A DNA stretch of 64,000 bases from Leidyana gryllorum EB-2025a (GCA_048772705.1 JBLWGC010000061.1:1-64000); one strand, 5' to 3'; shown: positions 32,470 to 41,026, numbered from the stretch's first letter. Numbers and translations are program-made. Notes: a model not told the origin generated them from the letters alone.

Positions 32470-32557
32470 GCCTGTCGTTCGTGCAACCCGCTGAAGACAG
32501 TTTAAAAATTGGTCATCCTATGTTGAGAACCAACAAATGCGATGGGGTCTGCACCGC

Positions 32558-32630
32558 GGGCGACTAGCTCAAATGGTAGAGCGCTCGTTTAATAAGCGAA
32601 GGGTCGCCGGTTCGACTCCGGCAGAAGCCT
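32558..32630 (+). pseudogene. Ala/Thr chimeric tRNA
   Basis: 5' half is Ala (GGGCGACTAGCTCAAATGG) and 3' half is Thr (GTCGCCGGTTCGACTCCGG). The crossover is in the anticodon arm, loop TTAATAA (AAT). The acceptor ends cannot pair. Confidence 0.85.
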
Positions 32631-32678
32631 TTGCTCACCAGCCGATCTATTCTAAACTGTTTCCCTTTTGCGCACACT

Positions 32679-32750
32679 TAGCAGTGAGTGGTTTCGATCA
32701 ACTGACCTTTGGGTTATGAGCCCAACACTCTTCCAATGAGCTACACTGCT
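32679..32750 (-). tRNA. Initiator tRNA-Met(CAT)
   Basis: A1:T72, ATCGAAA T-loop; T-stem TTG/CCA changed on both sides. Confidence 0.87.
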
Positions 32751-32875
32751 CAGTCCGCAACATGGAAGAGGTAGCCGAAATGCGATTCTTGAGATGTTAA
32801 TTGCCTTGAGTGTCGACGCGGTGGCTGTGTTACTTCTAAAACTGCTTATCCCATCGGGTCAACCGACAACCAAGA

Positions 32876-32947
32876 GGGCTGTTCTGGGAATCGAACCCAG
32901 GACTCCTTCCACCCTAAGGAAGGATCATACCACTAGACCAAACAGCC
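32876..32947 (-). tRNA. tRNA-Pro(AGG)
   Basis: Complete. Confidence 0.94.
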
Positions 32948-33035
32948 GCCTGTCGGTCGTGCAACCCGGTGAGCACAGTCGCGAGAGTGGTCATACTATG
33001 TGAAGTACCACTAAATGCGATGGGGTCTGCACAGC

Positions 33036-33107
33036 GGGGGACTAGCTCAAATGGTGAAGCGCTCGCTTAGCGTGCAAGAGGTACGGGATCAATGCCCAGG
33101 TCGTCCA
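33036..33107 (+). tRNA. tRNA-Ala(AGC), weak
   Basis: Loop TTAGCGT; stem CTCGC/GCAAG mispaired; D-arm GGTGAAGC. Confidence 0.6.
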
Positions 33108-33208
33108 AAGTTTGTAGTGCTACTGGCGCTATTTGCCTACAGAGTTGAGAGCTTTCAGGGTGCCCTGTAGCCCTTAGATAGACTTGGGCACCGCAGTATG
33201 TGTGAAGG

Positions 33209-33281
33209 TTGCCTCAGAGACCGGATCTGCGAGTTTGTATTTTACAACCACACGCTCTGCCGACTAAAGTACAAGGGCCAG
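33209..33281 (-). pseudogene. Asn-like tRNA relic
   Basis: TGTGG-TTGTAAA; T-loop absent. Confidence 0.45.
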
Positions 33282-33381
33282 TTCCAATATCTCAGAGGTT
33301 AGTAGAGATACGCGTGTTGCATGTGTCCGGTTGAGGGCTAGTCCGGATGCTCTACCAACTCTTTTTGTGAAGCAGTGAATG

Positions 33382-33453
33382 GGTTGCGTGGTGTAGTGGT
33401 TAGCTGTGGAGATTTTCAATCTCCCGACCTGGATTCGATTCCCGACACGACCT
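33382..33453 (+). tRNA. Gln-body tRNA with TTC (Glu) anticodon
   Basis: GGAGA-TTTTCAA-TCTCC is well paired. One acceptor mismatch and T-stem TGGA. D-loop reads TTAGCTG. Confidence 0.68.
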
Positions 33454-33517
33454 CGCAACTAGTGCTCACTACTTCTTGAAATCTCGCAACTCCTCTTGGT
33501 CTGCGGAAAGCTTTCGT

Positions 33518-33590
33518 GGACCCATGGGGTAGTGGTTACGACGTCTGGTTAACACGCAGAAGGTCCCGAGTTCGATCCTCGGTGACTGTA
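33518..33590 (+). tRNA. tRNA-Val(AAC), weak acceptor
   Basis: GGACCCA against TGACTGT pairs badly; anticodon loop TTAACAC and T-arm intact. Confidence 0.6.
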
Positions 33591-33632
33591 GCTCGCAACT
33601 TTCAGCGGCAATCTTAAGCGGAATCAGCTGTG

Positions 33633-33704
33633 CTCCGAAACCGGGCATCGAATCCGGGTCTTCCGCGTGACAGGCGGAAATACTGACCACTACTTCATCT
33701 CGGA
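33633..33704 (-). tRNA. tRNA-Asp(GTC)
   Basis: D-arm ATGAAGTAGTGG changed; anticodon arm perfect; T-loop TTCGATG. Confidence 0.8.
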
Positions 33705-33800
33705 CGATCGTCAACGCGTCGGCCTTCAGCCTCAGACGTCTTACCAGTTTCGAGATTCCACGGACAGAAAACGCGTGGAGCGGCGAGCCAACAACACTCC

Positions 33801-33880
33801 GGCAACATGGCCGAGTGGTCTGAGGCGCTGTGCTGAGACCGGAGTCCGAAAGGACGTGGGTTCGAATCCCACTTTTGTCA
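33801..33880 (+). tRNA. tRNA-Leu(GAG)
   Basis: CTGTG-CTGAGAC-CGGAG. G34 is unusual where eukaryotes use AAG; mirror copy 43159 has CAG. One acceptor mismatch. Confidence 0.7.
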
Positions 33881-33916
33881 GGTTGCGCCCCAAACGGGAA
33901 AAACATAGAGTCCGGT

Positions 33917-33988
33917 TGAGCCCAGAGTGATTCGAACACCCAACCTTCTGATCTGGAGTCAGACGCGCTACCGTTGCGCCATAGGCCC
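33917..33988 (-). tRNA. tRNA-Trp(CCA)
   Basis: GGGCCTA/TGGGCTC (one G:T), TCTGA-CTCCAGA-TCAGA, T-loop TTCGAAT. Confidence 0.94.
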
Positions 33989-34015
33989 AAAACCATCCCC
34001 CGTTCCAGACTCATT

Positions 34016-34081
34016 TACCGGCAATCGGGCCCGCTTCTTAGGCGTGACATGCGAAAATAGTAACCACTATGCTATCTCGGA
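34016..34081 (-). pseudogene. tRNA-Asp relic
   Basis: Loop region keeps ATGTCAC; 3' acceptor and T-arm lost. Confidence 0.55.
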
Positions 34082-34161
34082 CGCTCTGAACACGCCACGG
34101 AAATTCCATTCGTTCAGAAAACGGCCGTTACCGTGTACGAGCTTCAACAACAAGGTGTCAC

Positions 34162-34232
34162 GCATCTGTGTTCTAGTGGTAGAATGTCTCGTTGCCATCG
34201 AGACGACCCGGGTTCGATTCCCGGCAGATGCA
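34162..34232 (+). tRNA. tRNA-Gly(GCC)
   Basis: D-arm GTTCTAGTGG, otherwise complete. Confidence 0.93.
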
Positions 34233-34307
34233 GAGCACACATGGTTGTTTTTCCACCATCCAGAAATTCATGCGGGAGTTGGTGTTTAACCCTCCAACCA
34301 CATCGCA

Positions 34308-34389
34308 CGACAACTGCTGGATTTGAACCAGCGCGGGCCCGGCCCAGTAGATTTCTAGTCTACCCCCTTAACCACTCGGGCAAGTTGCC
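34308..34389 (-). tRNA. tRNA-Ser(AGA)
   Basis: Complete. Confidence 0.95.
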
Positions 34390-34572
34390 GCTGTAGAACT
34401 TGGCATTTTGCGGCCAGTGGCTTCACATACGGTTCAGCAAGCTTTACTAGGGCTCTCCATTGAAAGTCTACCGACGGAGCTGGCGCGGCAGGGAAGCTCG
34501 GACTTGGTAACAAGTTCCTTTCGTATTAGTCGCAGAATGTTGTGGCGACTCTTTAGCAGAGATCCCCGCACT

Positions 34573-34646
34573 TGGTCACGCCCGCGCTCCAACTGGGGAC
34601 CTTGAGCTTATTTGGCTCACGCTCTAACCGACTGAGCTACGCCACC
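34573..34646 (-). pseudogene. tRNA-Ile(AAT) relic
   Basis: A33 instead of T33 (CAAATAA) and T-loop TTGGAGC. Confidence 0.6.
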
Positions 34647-34744
34647 ACTTCTGCGACGACAGATGACACCGACCCGGATGCTGGATCCCAGAGCTGGAAT
34701 CAAACATCAGAGCCATTTAGACACTGGCGAACAGCACCCAATTT

Positions 34745-34785
34745 TCTAAGCTGGAGTCAGACGCGCTACATTCCGCCATAGGCCC
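34745..34785 (-). pseudogene. tRNA-Trp(CCA) 5' half
   Basis: Ends just after CTCCAG; D-arm TGGCGGAATG. Confidence 0.6.
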
Positions 34786-34853
34786 AAAATCATCCCCCGC
34801 TCCAGACTCATTGCCTTGTGGTCCAACATCTCCGATCGTTCCAAACCATCTTC

Positions 34854-34925
34854 AGGGCACGCGCGGAGTTGAACCACGGACTTGCTGATCTGCAGTCAGC
34901 TGCTCTACCACTGACGTACGTACCC
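34854..34925 (-). tRNA. tRNA-Cys(GCA)
   Basis: Anticodon and T-arms intact; D-stem TACGTCAG replaces TAGCTCAG, weakening the A box. Confidence 0.82.
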
Positions 34926-35021
34926 ACAAACTACCCGTCATACTCGCTCAACTCAATTCTGTTTTCTCTTCTGAAGCAAAACGGCCCGTATTTTTCACGA
35001 GCTTGAACAACGACGAGTCGT

Positions 35022-35092
35022 GCATCTGTGGTCTTGTGGTAGAATGTGTCGTCGCCACCGAGACGACCCAGGTTCGATTCCCGACAGACGCA
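35022..35092 (+). tRNA. tRNA-Gly(GCC), C33
   Basis: TGTCG-TCGCCAC-CGAGA: T33 is C. Acceptor GCATCTG/CAGACGC pairs by wobble. Confidence 0.65.
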
Positions 35093-35236
35093 GGAGGCAC
35101 GTCTCAAACCGCCGTGGCAAATTAGCAGAGACGCTGACAAGCTTGGTGGGCACGAGGGCGGGGCATTCTGACACTTGATGTAACAACCCCCTGAGATAGA
35201 ATCGAATGTGAGTTACGCGGTGGCACGGCGGTGATC

Positions 35237-35310
35237 GCTCCCCTAGCTCAGCTGGTTAGAGCATCGGCCTTATGTGCCGAAGGTCGAGGGTTCGATCCCC
35301 CCGGGGAGCA
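35237..35310 (+). tRNA. tRNA-Ile(TAT), intronless, G37
   Basis: Identical to 3219. Confidence 0.85.
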
Positions 35311-35398
35311 AATCAACCCAATGACAGCCGAACGCGACCGCCGAGTACTCCAGCATTTGACACCTATGAGTGCCCTAGCCGGGCAGGCCGACCAGGAG

Positions 35399-35440
35399 GC
35401 TGTTTGGTCTGAAGGTATGATTTTTCCTCGCTTAAAAGAA
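35399..35440 (+). pseudogene. tRNA-Pro 5' fragment
   Basis: GGCTGTTTGGTCTGAAGG, anticodon lost. Confidence 0.45.
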
Positions 35441-35451
35441 CATTGCAACTG

Positions 35452-35524
35452 GGTCTTGTAGCTCAGTCGGCAAAGCGTGTAGCTGTTCACCACAAAGTCG
35501 CAGTTTCGAAGCCTGGCAGTACCA
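35452..35524 (+). pseudogene. Asn-like tRNA (GTT)
   Basis: CTGTTCA loop, one anticodon mismatch, T-arm GCAGT-TTCGAAG-CCTGG. Fuller than 3009. Confidence 0.55.
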
Positions 35525-35601
35525 GGAGCTGCGGCTCCCGACTCTCTGTCAGAGGTCGCAACTCTGTACTTAACTACCGCCAGGTGCCGCACTACTGAGT
35601 T

Positions 35602-35674
35602 TGGACGACCTGGGTATCGATCCCAGTACCTCTCGCATGCGAAGCGAGCGCTCTGCCATTTGAGCTAGCCGCCC
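35602..35674 (-). tRNA. tRNA-Ala(CGC)
   Basis: Complete; D-arm AAATGGCAGAGC. Confidence 0.93.
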
Positions 35675-35734
35675 AGAGGCACAACCTGGAAGAGCGATTG
35701 CATTGAGTAGCTGACCGGATGACAATACAACGGT

Positions 35735-35814
35735 TGACAAGATTGGGATTCGAACCCACGCCCTTTCGGACTGCGGCCTTAACACAGCGTTTTAGACCAC
35801 TAGGCCATCTTGCC
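35735..35814 (-). tRNA. tRNA-Leu(AAG)
   Basis: Small D-loop changes; T-stem GTGGG/CCCAA one mismatch. Confidence 0.87.
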
Positions 35815-35905
35815 GGAATGTTGTTGGCTCGCCGCTTTACACGTTTTCTGTTCGTGAGTCAAAATAGAAAGACTGCTGGGGTTGGAGGCCGGCATGTTCA
35901 GAGCG

Positions 35906-35977
35906 TCCGAGATAGTATAGTTGTAAGTATTTCCGCCTGTCACGCGGAAGATCCGCGTTCGGTTCCCGGTCTCGGAG
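35906..35977 (+). tRNA. tRNA-Asp(GTC)
   Basis: T-loop TTCGGTT, T-stem one mismatch, D-loop TTGTAAG. Confidence 0.78.
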
Positions 35978-36031
35978 CACAGTTGGTTTCGCTTGAGATT
36001 GTCTTTTTGGTGCTTGCTGAAAGTTGCGAGC

Positions 36032-36104
36032 TACAGCCACCGAGGATCGAACTCGGGACGTTCTGCGTGCTAAGCAGACGTCGTAACCACTACACCATGG
36101 GTGC
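36032..36104 (-). tRNA. Val-body tRNA with AGC (Ala) anticodon
   Basis: TCTGC-TTAGCAC-GCAGA, A35 to G in Val(AAC). Acceptor GCACCCA/TGGCTGT has one mismatch. Confidence 0.72.
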
Positions 36105-36167
36105 ACGAAAGCTTTCCCCAGGCCAAGAGGAGTTGCGAAATTTCAAGAAGTATGAGGACTAGTTGCG

Positions 36168-36236
36168 AGGTCGTATCGGGAATCGAATCCAGGTCGGGAG
36201 ATTCAAAATCTCCACAGCTTACCACTGTGCCGTAGG
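36168..36236 (-). pseudogene. tRNA-Gln(TTG) relic
   Basis: Loop TTTTGAA intact; 5' acceptor replaced by CCTACGG. Confidence 0.6.
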
Positions 36237-36254
36237 GGGGGCAGGCTGAACAGG

Positions 36255-36297
36255 CGGCTGTCTGGTCTCGTGGTATAATTCTTCCTCGGGTGGAAGA
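36255..36297 (+). pseudogene. tRNA-Pro 5' fragment
   Basis: As 3874. Confidence 0.5.
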
Positions 36298-36309
36298 ACA
36301 TTGTAATTG

Positions 36310-36382
36310 GGTCTTGTAGCTCAGTCGGCAGAGCGTGTGGCTGTTAACCACAAAGTCGCAGGTTCGAAACCTGCCAGGACCG
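36310..36382 (+). tRNA. tRNA-Asn(GTT)
   Basis: Complete. Confidence 0.94.
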
Positions 36383-36570
36383 GGTTATGCGGCACCGTAC
36401 TCTCTAGACGGCAATTGTGCTCTTGGAACCCCTTTCCAAGGTCGCAGACTTAGCCGAAATGCGATTCTCTAGATGTTAGTTGCCCTGACTGCCCTACCGA
36501 GGTGGGCTAACGAGGTGGCTGTGTTGGTTCTGAGGGCAACTTGTCCCGTCGGGTCAGCCGACGACCAAGA

Positions 36571-36641
36571 GGGCTGTTCTGGGAATCGAACCCAGGACTC
36601 TTTCACCCTAAGGAAGGATCATACCACTGGACCAAACAGCC
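36571..36641 (-). tRNA. tRNA-Pro(AGG), weak
   Basis: One base lost from the 3' anticodon strand (GAAAG). Confidence 0.72.
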
Positions 36642-36726
36642 GACTGATTGGTGCAAATTGCTGGTAGAGTCGGGAGACTGGTCACAACATGTCAAGAACC
36701 ACTAAATGCTATGGGGTGTGCACAGC

Positions 36727-36799
36727 CGGCGACTAGCTCAAATCATGCAGCACTCGCGTAGCATGCGAGAGATGCTGGGATCGATGCCCAGGTCGTCCA
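36727..36799 (+). tRNA. tRNA-Ala(AGC), weak
   Basis: As 4348 with loop GTAGCAT; C1 opposite C72. Confidence 0.68.
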
Positions 36800-36892
36800 A
36801 ACTTCTACCGGCTGCACCTCCGGTATCTGAAAACAGAGTCACGACCGAATGGAGTTGCGCCCGATCGCAACCATGTTTAGGCTGATGACTGA

Positions 36893-36964
36893 AGCCTCCT
36901 GTCGGAATCGAACCAGCGACCTTTCGCTTACAAAGCGAATGCTCTGCCCCTAAGCTAAGGAGGC
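36893..36964 (-). tRNA. tRNA-Thr(TGT)
   Basis: D-arm restored to GGGCAGAGC; best TGT copy. Confidence 0.91.
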
Positions 36965-37028
36965 ATTCCCTGTCCCGACCCATATGAGTTCTTGATGCTG
37001 GGAATTGCATCATTTCCACCACATCGCA

Positions 37029-37110
37029 CGACAACTGCTGGATTTGAACCAGCGCGGGCCAGGCCCAGTAGATTTCTAGTCTACCCCCTTAACCACTCGG
37101 GCAAGTTGCC
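37029..37110 (-). tRNA. tRNA-Ser(AGA)
   Basis: T-loop TTCAAAT, unlike its block partner at 4651. Confidence 0.94.
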
Positions 37111-37184
37111 GCTGTCGAACTTGGCATTTTGCGGCCAGTGGCTTCACATACGGTTCAGCGAGCTTTACTAGGACTGCTCGCGCC

Positions 37185-37248
37185 GCCCAAACCCGCCGGA
37201 TCTCCCTTCAAAAGTCTTGCGCTCTACTGACGGAGTTGGGGCGGCAAG
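37185..37248 (-). pseudogene. tRNA-Lys relic
   Basis: Standard form. Confidence 0.45.
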
Positions 37249-37415
37249 GAAGCTCCCCCCGTACCCAAGGAAGGCCCAAGATTCCACGATCAATACAAAT
37301 GGAATTGGTTACTAAGTCCGAATCTGTATCAGAGATCCACTCACTTGATCACGCCGACATACCATGTTTTCCAAGCCGGTACGGCTCTCGGCCGAAGCCC
37401 CAACTCAACCACTCG

Positions 37416-37485
37416 TCCACTGTAGTCTAAGTGGCTAGGATATGCGGCCTCACCCGCAAGCTCCGGGCTCAAGTCGGCAGTGGAA
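37416..37485 (+). pseudogene. tRNA-Glu relic, 6-base loop
   Basis: TGCGG-CCTCAC-CCGCA and a T-stem two bases short. Confidence 0.7.
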
Positions 37486-37573
37486 GACAGTGGTTGAGGT
37501 CAGTGGAATACTCGAGCAAAGTGCCCAGCAATCTCCGTCAATAGTGTCTGATTCGTGATCTTCGGCCTGCATT

Positions 37574-37645
37574 GCCTTCTTAGCTTAGAGGCAGAGCATT
37601 CGCTTAGTAAGCGAAAGGTCGCCGGTTCGATTCCGGCAGAAGGCT
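37574..37645 (+). tRNA. tRNA-Thr(AGT)
   Basis: Complete. Confidence 0.94.
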
Positions 37646-37690
37646 TGACTGCATCGACTGGGAAGCTGCAAAGCTTGAGTCTTTCGAGCT

Positions 37691-37760
37691 GAGTCTGTTA
37701 GCTCCGTCGGCAGAGGATAAGTCTTCTAGCCACACAGTCGCAAATTGGAACCTGCAGTAG
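37691..37760 (+). pseudogene. Asn-like tRNA relic
   Basis: More decayed than 14787. Confidence 0.4.
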
Positions 37761-37797
37761 TGTGACGCACCCACAAGCTCAACGCGCCCGAGTCTCG

Positions 37798-37867
37798 GGT
37801 GCTGAAGTCCAAGGGTAGGATGCGAGCTTTCCATGCTTGAAGCCCTGGTTCGAGTCCCGGCAGTCTC
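37798..37867 (+). pseudogene. tRNA-Gly relic (TCC)
   Basis: TCCAAGGGTAGGATG and loop TTTCCAT; both acceptor strands replaced. Paralog of Gly(CCC) at 14923. Confidence 0.6.
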
Positions 37868-37938
37868 GAATAAAAAAGCCTTGCCGGGATCAACAACGCT
37901 TAATCACCACACACATCCATTTGATGGCCCCCTTAGTC

Positions 37939-38011
37939 GGCGCTATGGCCTAACGGATATGGCATCGGTCTACGGAACCGGGGATTCTGGGTTCGAGTCC
38001 CAGTAGCGTCT
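37939..38011 (+). tRNA. tRNA-Arg(ACG)
   Basis: D-loop CTAACGGATA; else complete. Confidence 0.93.
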
Positions 38012-38161
38012 GGGCAAGTTGTGGGCTTCCAGCCCCTCACAACTGCTGCCACTCAGATTTTGTCTCAGCTGGTCTGGACTTCATCCGGGATTGTACGACT
38101 GGGAGCCGCGTATAGTAGCCGACCTTGGAGGGACGTGGCATTGAGTCAACAACTATCAGAC

Positions 38162-38233
38162 GGGCTGTTCTGGGAATCGAAACGAGGACTTCTTCCACCC
38201 GAAAGAAGAATCATATAACTAGACCAAACAGTC
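38162..38233 (-). pseudogene. tRNA-Pro(CGG), damaged
   Basis: T-stem CTCGT no longer pairs; acceptor GACTGTT. Confidence 0.6.
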
Positions 38234-38246
38234 CGCTGTGGGTGCC

Positions 38247-38306
38247 TCAGGTACTGGCATTGTGGCTGAGAGACTTACGCTCTGCTGGCTGAGCTACGAG
38301 GCTCAG
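38247..38306 (-). pseudogene. Asn-like tRNA relic
   Basis: As 1490, T-arm deleted. Confidence 0.4.
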
Positions 38307-38358
38307 CAACGACGATCGGAGTTTGCGATAAGCTGCAGGTGCCTAGTCGATGCAGTCG

Positions 38359-38430
38359 AGCCTTCTGCCGGAATCGAACCGGCGACCTTTCGCTTATTAA
38401 GCGAATGCTCTGCCCCTAAGCTAAGAAGGC
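38359..38430 (-). tRNA. Thr-body tRNA with AAT (Ile) anticodon
   Basis: Acceptor, D, anticodon stem TTCGC/GCGAA and T-arm all perfect; loop TTAATAA. One base from Thr(AGT) at 24832. If inosine forms at A34 it would read Ile codons and, if still charged with Thr, misinsert. Confidence 0.85.
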
Positions 38431-38506
38431 AATCCAGGCCGAAGATCACGAATCAGTCACTATCAACGGGGATTCCTGAGGCACTTTGCTCGAGTAGTCC
38501 AATGAC

Positions 38507-38579
38507 TTCCACTGCCGGTACTTGAACCCGGATCGTGCGGGTGAAAGCCGCATATACTAGCCACTTAGACTACAGTTGA
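38507..38579 (-). tRNA. tRNA-Glu(TTC)
   Basis: Acceptor TCAACTG/CAGTGGA and T-stem each with one weak pair. Confidence 0.82.
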
Positions 38580-38724
38580 CAAGCTCCCGAGCTGAGGCTT
38601 CGGATGAGAGCCGTACCATCTTGATCTGAGGTGGAGCGTCGGGTGAACCAACAATAAAGGGGTTGCAGAATCCTGCGGTAGAAAGAGGAGGGTGTCTCTA
38701 CCAACCTCTGAAACATTGTAGCTA

Positions 38725-38796
38725 GGTCTTGTAGCTCAGTCGGCAGAGCGTGTGGCTGTTAACCACAAAGTCGCAGGTTCGAAACCTGCAGGACCG
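38725..38796 (+). tRNA. tRNA-Asn(GTT)
   Basis: One base missing at the T-stem/acceptor joint. Confidence 0.82.
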
Positions 38797-38912
38797 TTTC
38801 AGAGGGGCACCCCAGACACTGACTGCCCTGCTCTGGCAATGGCACCTTTGGTCTGCGACCCTTCAAAGATATAAGTTTATTTGGCACCCGCCACGTGCAG
38901 CCGTACGTACTT

Positions 38913-38985
38913 TGGACGATTTGGGTATCGATCCCAGTACCTCTCGCATGCGAAGCGAGCGCTCTAGCATCTGAGCTAGCCGCCC
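38913..38985 (-). tRNA. tRNA-Ala(CGC)
   Basis: Acceptor 3' strand ATCGTCC (one change) and D-arm GATGCTAG. Confidence 0.87.
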
Positions 38986-39045
38986 ATCCGCTCTACATGG
39001 AAGACCTATTGCATCCAGTGGCTGACCGAGTGCCGATACAACGGC

Positions 39046-39125
39046 TGACCAGAGTGGGATTCGAACCCACGCCCTTTCGGACTGCGACCCTAACACAGCG
39101 CCTTAGACCACTCGGCCATCTTGCC
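39046..39125 (-). tRNA. Leu-body tRNA with AGG (Pro) anticodon
   Basis: CTGTG-TTAGGGT-CGCAG; acceptor, variable arm and T-arm of Leu intact. Leu enzymes in many eukaryotes ignore the anticodon, so misincorporation of Leu at Pro codons would be possible. Confidence 0.8.
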
Positions 39126-39281
39126 GGAGTGTACTTGGCTCGCCACTTTACACGTTTTCTGTTCGTGAAGTCTCGAGAAGAAAGACTTTTGAGGTTGAAG
39201 ACCCGGGCCCGATGCCCGTTTCGAAACAAGGTCGATTCCGCTTAAGATTGTCTCCTTTGGTTGCCGCTGGAAGTTGCGAGC

Positions 39282-39354
39282 TACAGCCACCGAGGATTGA
39301 ACTCGGGATCGTCTGCGTGTGAAGCAGACGTCGTAACCACTAGACCATGGCTAC
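39282..39354 (-). tRNA. tRNA-Val(CAC)
   Basis: Acceptor GTAGCCA pairs by wobble; T-loop TTCAATC. Confidence 0.88.
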
Positions 39355-39418
39355 ACGCATGGTACCCGCAGCCCAAGAGAAGTCGCGGAGTTTCAGGGAG
39401 TAGTGAGGATCAGTTCCA

Positions 39419-39489
39419 AGGTCGCGCCGGAGATCGAACCAGGTCGGAAGATTAAGAGTCTCCAGTGCTAAACACTACTTCACGCAACC
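39419..39489 (-). pseudogene. Gln-body tRNA with CTT (Lys) anticodon
   Basis: GGAGA-CTCTTAA-TCTTC; T-stem one base short; D-arm GTGAAGTAGTG. Confidence 0.6.
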
Positions 39490-39607
39490 CATTCAGTCCT
39501 TCCCAAAAAGGTTGGTAGAGCCATTCCGACTAGCGCTTCTTTAAGCAGTGGGCCCACATACGGCCGCGGTGAGTCCTTCTTTTCACCGCCTTCCATGGCT
39601 GTCTAGC

Positions 39608-39680
39608 GCCTCGGTAGCTCAGTTGGGAGAGCGCCAGACTGAAGATCTGGAAGTCCCGTGTTCGATCCACGGCCGAGGCA
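39608..39680 (+). tRNA. tRNA-Phe(GAA)
   Basis: Complete. Confidence 0.95.
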
Positions 39681-39785
39681 GAGAGGTTGTGAAATCTGGT
39701 GTCAGAACCCCCGCGCCGGTGCGAGCGTTCTGCCCCTCAGCTAACCAGGCAGGCCCTGTCTCGATCACATGAGGGTATGGCTGAG

Positions 39786-39844
39786 ACCGGCTGGGATATG
39801 CGGCTTTCACCCACACGGTCCGGGTTCAAGGCCCGGCAGTGGAA
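39786..39844 (+). pseudogene. tRNA-Glu(TTC), 5' end missing
   Basis: Starts within the D-arm; anticodon arm TGCGG/CCACA. Confidence 0.6.
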
Positions 39845-39906
39845 CTCCTTGGAGTGCTTCAGCAATCTCCCTCAACGGGGTGAGATGCGTAATTTCTTTG
39901 GCGGAT

Positions 39907-39975
39907 TTCCTTCGTAGCTTAGGGGCAGAGCGTTTGCTTCGTAAGCGAGACGTCGGCTGCTCGATTTCGACAGTG
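39907..39975 (+). pseudogene. tRNA-Thr(CGT) relic
   Basis: T-arm (GCTGCTCGATT) and acceptor lost. Confidence 0.6.
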
Positions 39976-40037
39976 CATCCATAGGCTCTCTAAACAGCGG
40001 CTGTCACCACGTACAAGATGTAGCAACATCGTGTCCT

Positions 40038-40108
40038 GCATCTGTGGTATAGTGATAGAATGTCTCGTTGCTATCCGGACGGCCCGGGTTCGATTCCCTG
40101 CAGATCCG
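40038..40108 (+). pseudogene. tRNA-Gly relic (GCT)
   Basis: TCTCG-TTGCTAT-CCGGA unpaired; acceptor end CAGATCC. Confidence 0.6.
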
Positions 40109-40263
40109 GAACCCACGCCTCAAACCGCTGTGGCAAATTGTCAGCGAGTCAAACACGTCGCTGACAAGCTTGGTCGGCACGAGCCCGGCGCATTCTGACA
40201 CTTGATGTAACAATCCCCCCAGATAGATTCGAATATGGGTGACGCGGTGGCACGGCGGTGATC

Positions 40264-40337
40264 GCTCCCCTAGCTCAGCTGGTTAGAGCATCGGCCTTAT
40301 GTGCCGAAGGTCGAGGGTTCGATCCCCCCGGGGAGCA
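40264..40337 (+). tRNA. tRNA-Ile(TAT), intronless, G37
   Basis: Identical to 3219, with the same 5' flank as 35237. Confidence 0.85.
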
Positions 40338-40399
40338 AATCAGTTCAATGACAGCCGAACGCGACCCTGAGTGCATAGCAGGAGACCTCGGACGCTACA

Positions 40400-40441
40400 G
40401 TCATAAGCCCAAAACTCTCGCACTGAGTTCCACTACTCCAG
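40400..40441 (-). pseudogene. Initiator tRNA-Met 5' fragment
   Basis: D-arm and part of the anticodon arm only. Confidence 0.45.
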
Positions 40442-40576
40442 CGTCGGATATCATGAAGGAAGCCAAATGTGGTTCTTGAGATGCGGACTGATTTTACACC
40501 TATGAGGGCAGGCCGACCAGGGGGCTGTTTGGTCTGCAGGTATGATTTTTCCTCGCTTGGAAGAAGATTGCAACTG

Positions 40577-40648
40577 GGTCTTGTAGCTCATCGGCAAAGC
40601 GTGTAGCTGTTCACCACAAAGTCGCAGTTTCGAAGCCTAGCAGTGCCG
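40577..40648 (+). pseudogene. Asn-like tRNA relic (GTT)
   Basis: As 35452 with a D-arm base lost. Confidence 0.5.
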
Positions 40649-40725
40649 GGAGCTGCGATATGCGACGCTCTCTTAGAGGTCGCAACTCTATATTTACCTA
40701 CCGGCAGGTGCCGCCCTACTGAGTT

Positions 40726-40798
40726 TGGACGACCTGGGTATCGATCCCAGTACCTCTCGCATGCAAAGCGAGCGCTCTACTATCTGAGCTAGCCGCCC
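40726..40798 (-). tRNA. tRNA-Ala(TGC)
   Basis: Complete; D-loop GATAGTAGAGC. Confidence 0.93.
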
Positions 40799-40856
40799 AT
40801 CCGCTCTACATGGAAGACCTATTGCATCCAGTGGCTGACTGAGCCGATACAACGGC

Positions 40857-40935
40857 TGACAAGCGTGGCTTCGAACCCACGCCCTTTCGGACTGCGGCCT
40901 GAACACAGCGCCTTAGACCACTCGGCCATCTTGCC
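40857..40935 (-). tRNA. tRNA-Leu(CAG)
   Basis: T-loop/stem GTGGG-TTCGAAG-CCACG; one base shorter at the acceptor joint. Confidence 0.85.
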
Positions 40936-41026
40936 GCAGTGTTGTTGGTTCGTCCCTCCACGCGTTTCTTGTCCGTGAGCCGAAATAGAAAGACTTCTGG
41001 GATTGGAGGCCGGCTTGTTCAAAGGG

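Larger units (their letters stand above)
33801..34440. repeat. 0.64-kb block, inverted copy at 42600-43239
   Basis: Leu, Trp, Asp relic, Gly and Ser in mirror order; paired coordinates sum to 77039. Confidence 0.94.
36165..37125. repeat. 0.96-kb block, direct copy of 3780-4750
   Basis: Gln relic, Pro fragment, Asn, Pro, Ala, Thr, Ser in the same order; offset 32378-32383. Confidence 0.92.
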
